Assembly: GCA_013697465.1 (NCBI GenBank)
Contig: JACCWU010000092.1
Coordinates: 1-9,252, forward strand
Length of the DNA: 9,252 nucleotides
Direction: 5' to 3'
From: Actinomycetota bacterium
Lineage (GTDB): Bacteria; Actinomycetota; Thermoleophilia; Gaiellales; Gaiellaceae
Under the pieces are notes generated by a model that was not told where the DNA came from, ran no database searches, and saw nothing but the letters and a program-made list of their open reading frames with translations. The position numbers and the translations under genes were made by a program. How positions within the stretch are numbered: the stretch's first letter is position 1; every line of letters starts with the position of its first letter. Positions 6,303-9,252 of the stretch are shown here, in pieces.

Positions 6303-7047
6303 GCTCCATCGCCACCTTCCAGTAAGCCTGAGCGCCGGCCGAGCGGCGGTCGTAGGCGATTGCAGGGAGCCCGTGGCTCGGGGCCTCGGCTAGGCGCACC
6401 GAGCGGGGCACGGTCGTAGTGAAGACGAGGTCTCCGAAGTGGCGGCGAAGCTCGGCCTCGACGTCGGCGGACAGGCGCGTGCGCCCATCCGCCATCGTGA
6501 GCAGGATGCCCGCGACGGCGAGATCGGGGTTCAGACGGGCCTTCACGTGGTTCACCGTGCCGAGGAGCTGCGAGAGCCCCTCGAGCGCGTAGTACTCCGC
6601 CTGTACCGGCACGATCGCCCGGTTCGCCGCGGCCAGGGCGTTCACCGTCAACGGACCGAAGGACGGCGGGCAGTCGAGGAACACGAACGAGTAGGGAACG
6701 AGACCTTCGTTGAGCGCTTCCGCGAGGTACTGCTCGCCGCCGTCGCGGGCCGACAGCTCCACCGCGGCGGCTGCGAGGTCGTGCTTCGCCGCGATGAGAT
6801 CGAGATTCGGGAACGCCGTGGGATGGGCAAGCGACGAGAGCGGAGCTCCGTCGAGCAGGTCGTGCGTGGATGCACCGTTTGCTCGGACGCCAAGTCCCGA
6901 GCTCGCGTTGGCCTGCGGATCGAGGTCGATGAGAAGCACGCGTTCGCCCGCCTCGGCCAGGCAGGCTCCGACGTTGACGGCGGTCGTCGTCTTGCCGACG
7001 CCGCCCTTCTGGTTCGCGATTGCGTACACCCGGGCGGGCACGCGCAC
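6286..7047 (-). CDS. parA: Chromosome-partitioning ATPase ParA (Soj)
   Basis: ParA is a dimerising ATPase that binds the nucleoid and moves ParB-parS complexes. The 253 residues have the deviant Walker A motif KGGVGKTT (14-21, signature Lys14 and Lys19), the DLDPQAN block (41-47) and Walker B FVFLDCPP (121-128, Asp125). The C-terminal TTVPRSVRLAEAPSHGLP (211-228) is typical of chromosomal Soj/ParA. The length and the lack of an N-terminal DNA-binding domain mark it as the chromosomal type, not a plasmid P1 type. The first of several closely spaced in-frame GTG codons is taken as the start (codons 1, 3 and 7 are all GTG). No clear Shine-Dalgarno sequence picks one, so the start is uncertain by up to six codons. 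The nucleotidyltransferase-like gene lies 29 bases upstream, and parB overlaps its end. Confidence 0.96.
   Translation of the reverse strand: MRVPARVYAIANQKGGVGKTTTAVNVGACLAEAGERVLLIDLDPQANASSGLGVRANGASTHDLLDGAPLSSLAHPTAFPNLDLIAAKHDLAAAAVELSARDGGEQYLAEALNEGLVPYSFVFLDCPPSFGPLTVNALAAANRAIVPVQAEYYALEGLSQLLGTVNHVKARLNPDLAVAGILLTMADGRTRLSADVEAELRRHFGDLVFTTTVPRSVRLAEAPSHGLPAIAYDRRSAGAQAYWKVAMELVERS
6312..6318 (-). promoter_or_regulatory. Ribosome binding site deciding the parB TTG start
   Basis: AAGGTGG, one mismatch from AAGGAGG, lies within the last codons of parA and 9 bases before the TTG. It supports the TTG start of parB, because no ATG or GTG is available before the conserved N-terminal ParB motif. 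Confidence 0.6.
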
Positions 7048-7076
7048 AGTTTCGCGATGCGGCCGGACGCACCCGC

Positions 7077-7676
7077 TCAGAGTCGGCGTAGCCAGACGTG
7101 CGTCGGGTCGACCAGCTCAAGTGCCTCGCGAAGCCATCGTCGTTGCAGTGAGTCGAGCAGCGGGAGGCTGTCCTCGAGATCCTGCTCGTCCTTCGGGCGA
7201 ATCGTCTTCGACTTGAAGAGCAGCTGCACCTCAGACGCGAGATAGGGGATCCCTGCGACGCACCACGTCAGCTCCGACGCGGGGCGGCGGACGCGCGCGT
7301 CGCGCCGGTAGACCCAGACACCGGCCTCGGCGGGGTTGAGGACGAGCTGCACTCGCCACGGCCGATTTGTCTGCTCGCGGCCCCACACATCGTGAATCGG
7401 CTCGCGGAGGATCTCTCCCCGGCGCCACGAGCGGAGCTTCCCCGGAGGGTCGGCACAACGAAGATCCCAGCTCGCGAAGTGCGAGCGGATTTCCACCTGA
7501 TCCCGCGCGAGGACGCCGACATCGATGTCGTCGTGCACTCGGCGGTCCGTGCGGCCGACCAGAGCGTCGATCGCGTAGCCGCCGGCGATCCACCACGGCG
7601 CGTCACAGTCGCCGAGCAGCTCGGCGACCTCCTGCGGCGTCATGGGATCCCACGCGCCCAGAGCCGCGTCACCCAA
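7077..7676 (-). CDS. Nucleotidyltransferase-fold protein, aminoglycoside-2''-adenylyltransferase-like
   Basis: The 199-residue protein has the N-terminal signature of minimal nucleotidyltransferases: WWIAGGYAIDALVG (28-41) followed by HDDID (48-52). The second and third Asp (50 and 52) are the expected metal ligands, as in ANT(2''). The remainder follows the pattern of actinobacterial relatives annotated as aminoglycoside adenylyltransferases or nucleotidyltransferase-domain proteins, with VQLLFKSKTIRPKDEQD (150-166) and a C-terminal VDPTHVWL (189-196). The third catalytic acid is not evident at RVQLVLN (108-114), so activity is uncertain. Similarity to a resistance family does not show resistance. 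The gene lies between rsmG and parA, where none is usually found. The start is TTG, 6 bases after a GAGGG that overlaps the rsmG stop. An ATG at codon 12 is the alternative. The substrate is unknown. Confidence 0.8.
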   Translation of the reverse strand: MGDAALGAWDPMTPQEVAELLGDCDAPWWIAGGYAIDALVGRTDRRVHDDIDVGVLARDQVEIRSHFASWDLRCADPPGKLRSWRRGEILREPIHDVWGREQTNRPWRVQLVLNPAEAGVWVYRRDARVRRPASELTWCVAGIPYLASEVQLLFKSKTIRPKDEQDLEDSLPLLDSLQRRWLREALELVDPTHVWLRRL

Positions 7677-7682
7677 CTCGAA

Positions 7683-7687
7683 CCCTC
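7683..7687 (-). promoter_or_regulatory. Ribosome binding site for the nucleotidyltransferase gene, overlapping the rsmG stop
   Basis: GAGGG overlaps the TGA stop of rsmG and precedes a TTG by 6 bases. It favours the TTG over the ATG 11 codons downstream, which has no Shine-Dalgarno sequence. The arrangement suggests translational coupling to rsmG. Confidence 0.5.
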
Positions 7688-8240
7688 ACGCGAGCGGCCG
7701 CTTCTTCGCCATCCCGGGGCGACGCGGGAATCCCGGCGGCGTGGGCCCGGTCTTCCGCAACACGAGCAGGCCATCCGGGCCCTCCTCGACCTGGGCGCCC
7801 AGGAGGCGGGCGACTTTCGCTACGGCAGGTTCGTCGACGGACTCGCCAACCCAGAGGATGGCAATCCCTCCGAGCCGCACGAGCGGGAGGCAGAGCTCGA
7901 CCGCAACCGGGGGCTTGGCGAGCGCCTTGGCCAGCGCGAGTCCGAATGCGCCCGGCTCCTGTTCCTCCGCACGACCCCAGACAACCGTCACGTTCGTGAG
8001 TTCCGACGCGAAGCCACGCAGGAGCTCGCACTTCCGGCGTTCGGCTTCGAGCAGCGTCACCGATCGCGAGGGGAAGGAAACCGCAAGCGGAAGCCCCGGC
8101 GACCCGCCTCCCGAGCCGACGTCCACGATCGGCCCGTCGTTCTCGGCGACGAGCGGCGTCGCCCGCATCGCGTCGTCCAGCAGGACTCGTCGAGCTTCCC
8201 CCGCATCTCGCAGCCCGGTCAGCCCCGGGGCGTCGAGCAC
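7686..8240 (-). CDS. rsmG: 16S rRNA (guanine-N7)-methyltransferase RsmG (GidB)
   Basis: RsmG methylates the N7 of G527 (E. coli numbering) in 16S rRNA using S-adenosylmethionine. The SAM-binding loop is VDVGSGGGSPGLPLA (39-53), followed by VTLLEAERRKCELL (61-74), RAEE (90-93) and the family C-terminal signature PPGFPRRPGMAKKRPL (168-183). From the GTG at 8240 the protein is 184 residues, short for the family (roughly 200-240). The in-frame codons just upstream encode DALLERWLRW, which resembles the N-terminal helix of RsmG, but no ATG, GTG or TTG occurs there. A CTG at 8264 is the nearest alternative. The start is therefore doubtful, while the gene identity is firm. It follows jag by 43 bases from this start, and the nucleotidyltransferase gene follows 9 bases later. 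Loss of RsmG is known to cause low-level streptomycin resistance in other bacteria. Confidence 0.92.
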   Translation of the reverse strand: MLDAPGLTGLRDAGEARRVLLDDAMRATPLVAENDGPIVDVGSGGGSPGLPLAVSFPSRSVTLLEAERRKCELLRGFASELTNVTVVWGRAEEQEPGAFGLALAKALAKPPVAVELCLPLVRLGGIAILWVGESVDEPAVAKVARLLGAQVEEGPDGLLVLRKTGPTPPGFPRRPGMAKKRPLA

Positions 8241-8283
8241 CCATCGGAGCCACCGCTCGAGCAGGGCGTCGCTCGACTGCGGG

Positions 8284-8958
8284 TCAGTCGACGAAATGGC
8301 GGGGAAGCACGACGACGTAGCGATTCGGCTCGGTGCCCTCGCTCGCCGTCTCGATCTCGGGATCGTCCTTCAGTGCCTCGTGCACGATCTTTCGCTCCAC
8401 TGCGGTCATCGGCTCGAGCTCGACTCGCCGACCGGTCCCCGCGGCCTGCTGCGCAGAGCGCTTGGCGAGTGCGTCGAGCACCGTGGTACGGCGTGCGCGA
8501 TAACCCGCGGCGTCGACGACGACGATGTGCTCCCCGCCCCCCGCTCGAACCATCGCGTTCGCGAGGTACTGGATCGCGTCGAGGGTCTGTCCGTGCTTGC
8601 CGATCAGAAGGCCCAGGTCCGCCCCGGAGCAGGTCACGGTCACCGTGCCTTCACGCTCGACTGCGGCGGCCGATACCGAGGCGCCGATCGCGGCAGCCAC
8701 ACGTTCGACGAACTCCCTCGCCGAGCCCGCTTCAGGGCTCGTACCAGGTGTGGCGTCGGCAGCCGAAACCTCGGCGACGACGTGCGCGGGGGTATAGCCG
8801 ACTCCCAGTAGCCCGCGCTCGCCTTCCGACACGACCTGGAAGCGGACGCTTTCCCGATCGAACCCGGGGACGAGGCGCTCGAGCTCCCGGACGGCGGCCC
8901 ACTTCGCCTCGCCGACCGTCTCGCCGGTCGCCTCGACGCGTACGTCGCTCGCACTCAT
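8284..8958 (-). CDS. jag: RNA-binding protein Jag/KhpB (SpoIIIJ-associated; Jag-N, KH and R3H domains)
   Basis: Jag (KhpB, EloR) is a cytosolic RNA-binding protein encoded next to yidC in most Gram-positive bacteria and linked there to cell elongation and division. The 224 residues have three parts. The Jag-N domain (about 5-62) includes GERGLLGVGYTPAHVV (46-61). An acidic and small-residue linker (about 63-80) follows. The KH-like domain (about 81-150) carries GLLIGKHGQTLDAIQYLAN (116-134), containing the GxxG-type loop IGKHG. The R3H domain (about 156-222) has RRTTVLDALA (156-165), PMTAVERKIVH (183-193, Arg189 and His193 being the R3H pair) and NRYVVVLPR (212-220). The length is normal for a Jag with its N-terminal domain. 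The ATG overlaps the yidC stop as ATGA, and GGGAGG lies 8 bases before it, so start and coupling to yidC are clear. Confidence 0.96.
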   Translation of the reverse strand: MSASDVRVEATGETVGEAKWAAVRELERLVPGFDRESVRFQVVSEGERGLLGVGYTPAHVVAEVSAADATPGTSPEAGSAREFVERVAAAIGASVSAAAVEREGTVTVTCSGADLGLLIGKHGQTLDAIQYLANAMVRAGGGEHIVVVDAAGYRARRTTVLDALAKRSAQQAAGTGRRVELEPMTAVERKIVHEALKDDPEIETASEGTEPNRYVVVLPRHFVD

Positions 8959-9252
8959 CGCTTGGGCCTCCCGCCGCGCTTCCGCTTGACCCGCCGCGGC
9001 GGTCCCGAGCGCACCTGGCTTTGGCCCGAGCGCGGTGTGCCCGCCGCAGCGGGCTCGCCGACCAGCGCTTCGCGCTCCTTCGGAGGCGTCCGGCTGGTGC
9101 GCTTCGGTGGCGGTGCTGGTCTCGGCATGAGCCTGCGCGTGATGAGCCCTTGCCCGGTGGTCCAGAGGTTGGTCGTCAGCCAGTAGATCATCAGGCCCGA
9201 TGGGAAGCCGAGAATGAAGGGGATGAAGACGATCGGGAGCACCATGATCATC
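8955..9252 (-). CDS. yidC: Membrane protein insertase YidC (Oxa1 family), C-terminal part
   Basis: YidC inserts and folds membrane proteins, alone or with SecYEG. Only the last 98 or so residues are in the window, and the gene continues past the right edge. The visible part contains the last two hydrophobic segments of the Oxa1/YidC core, including GFPSGLMIYWLTTNLWTTGQ (15-34 of the visible part), a well-known C-terminal signature (PSGLxxYWxxxNLWxxxQ). A polar, Pro-, Lys- and Arg-rich cytoplasmic tail ends in RKRGGRPKR, typical of ribosome-binding tails of actinobacterial and other Gram-positive YidC proteins. The first Met codons at the edge are internal and not starts. The stop overlaps the jag ATG, and the jag ribosome binding site lies within the final yidC codons. 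Confidence 0.95.
   Translation of the reverse strand, partial: MIMVLPIVFIPFILGFPSGLMIYWLTTNLWTTGQGLITRRLMPRPAPPPKRTSRTPPKEREALVGEPAAAGTPRSGQSQVRSGPPRRVKRKRGGRPKR
8967..8972 (-). promoter_or_regulatory. Strong ribosome binding site for jag inside yidC
   Basis: GGGAGG lies 8 bases upstream of the jag ATG, within the last codons of yidC. It is the clearest Shine-Dalgarno sequence in the window and fixes the jag start at the ATGA overlap. Confidence 0.7.

Noticed and set aside
6539..6552. CCTTCACGTGGTTC inside parA as a possible parS site
   Set aside because: It shares the CACGTG core but matches the 14-base consensus at only 9 positions. A near-identical sequence occurs at about 250-263 in an unrelated gene, so it fits chance in GC-rich coding DNA.
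7049..7062. GTTTCGCG upstream of parA as a degenerate parS
   Set aside because: One arm fits at 7 of 8 positions, but the other arm has no match, so there is no palindrome for a ParB dimer.
5852..7120. Minus-strand open frame of 422 codons overlapping parA and parB
   Set aside because: It is another frame of the same strand as parA/parB, both of which are complete with motifs. Its product is Arg/Ser-rich nonsense.
7077..7676. Naming the nucleotidyltransferase as an aminoglycoside-resistance gene
   Set aside because: Only the fold and the AGG...HDDID signature are shared. The third catalytic acid is not clear and the gene sits in a housekeeping cluster, so resistance is not supported.
7642..8811. 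Plus-strand open frame of 389 codons opposite the nucleotidyltransferase, rsmG and jag genes
   Set aside because: It is antisense to three supported genes and has no conserved motif.

Overview
The window is a gene-dense stretch of a high-GC bacterial chromosome. The overall picture fits Actinomycetota. The gene order on the right, the lack of mnmE between jag and rsmG, and the actinobacterial-type C-terminus of the DUF151 protein all point that way. A deep-branching lineage such as Thermoleophilia is my best guess, but it is an inference from general character and not from a diagnostic marker. No prophage, insertion sequence, CRISPR array or other mobile element is visible, and no gene-free gap exceeds about 90 bases.

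Right part (about 5457 to the right edge, minus strand): this is the classic replication-origin-proximal cluster, transcribed from the right edge leftwards. It runs yidC (3' end only), jag/khpB, rsmG, a nucleotidyltransferase-like gene, parA, parB. yidC and jag overlap in an ATGA, and parA and parB overlap by 17 bases. The remaining gaps are 43, 9 and 29 bases, so a single polycistronic unit is likely. YidC inserts membrane proteins, Jag is its RNA-binding partner by genomic association, RsmG methylates 16S rRNA, and ParA/ParB segregate the chromosome. The nucleotidyltransferase between rsmG and parA is the one non-standard member.

Middle (4740 to 5443): a tRNA-Ile(GAU) gene on the plus strand and a DUF151/bifunctional-nuclease-domain gene on the minus strand diverge from a 72-base spacer. 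The DUF151 gene meets a plus-strand CPBP (CAAX-type) intramembrane protease gene tail to tail, and both stop codons lie in the same CTAG.

Left part (2 to 4743): the protease gene diverges from a class A penicillin-binding protein gene across a 91-base spacer. The penicillin-binding protein gene appears to have a leaderless-type promoter, with a -10 element ending 6 bases before its ATG. It is followed 5 bases later by moeA (molybdenum cofactor synthesis). The moeA end overlaps, tail to tail, a multi-pass membrane protein gene that enters from the left edge.

I found no convincing undescribed multi-gene system. The points most worth a second look are the inserted nucleotidyltransferase gene, the rsmG start (homology-like sequence lies upstream of the only conventional start codon), and the leaderless arrangement at the penicillin-binding protein gene.
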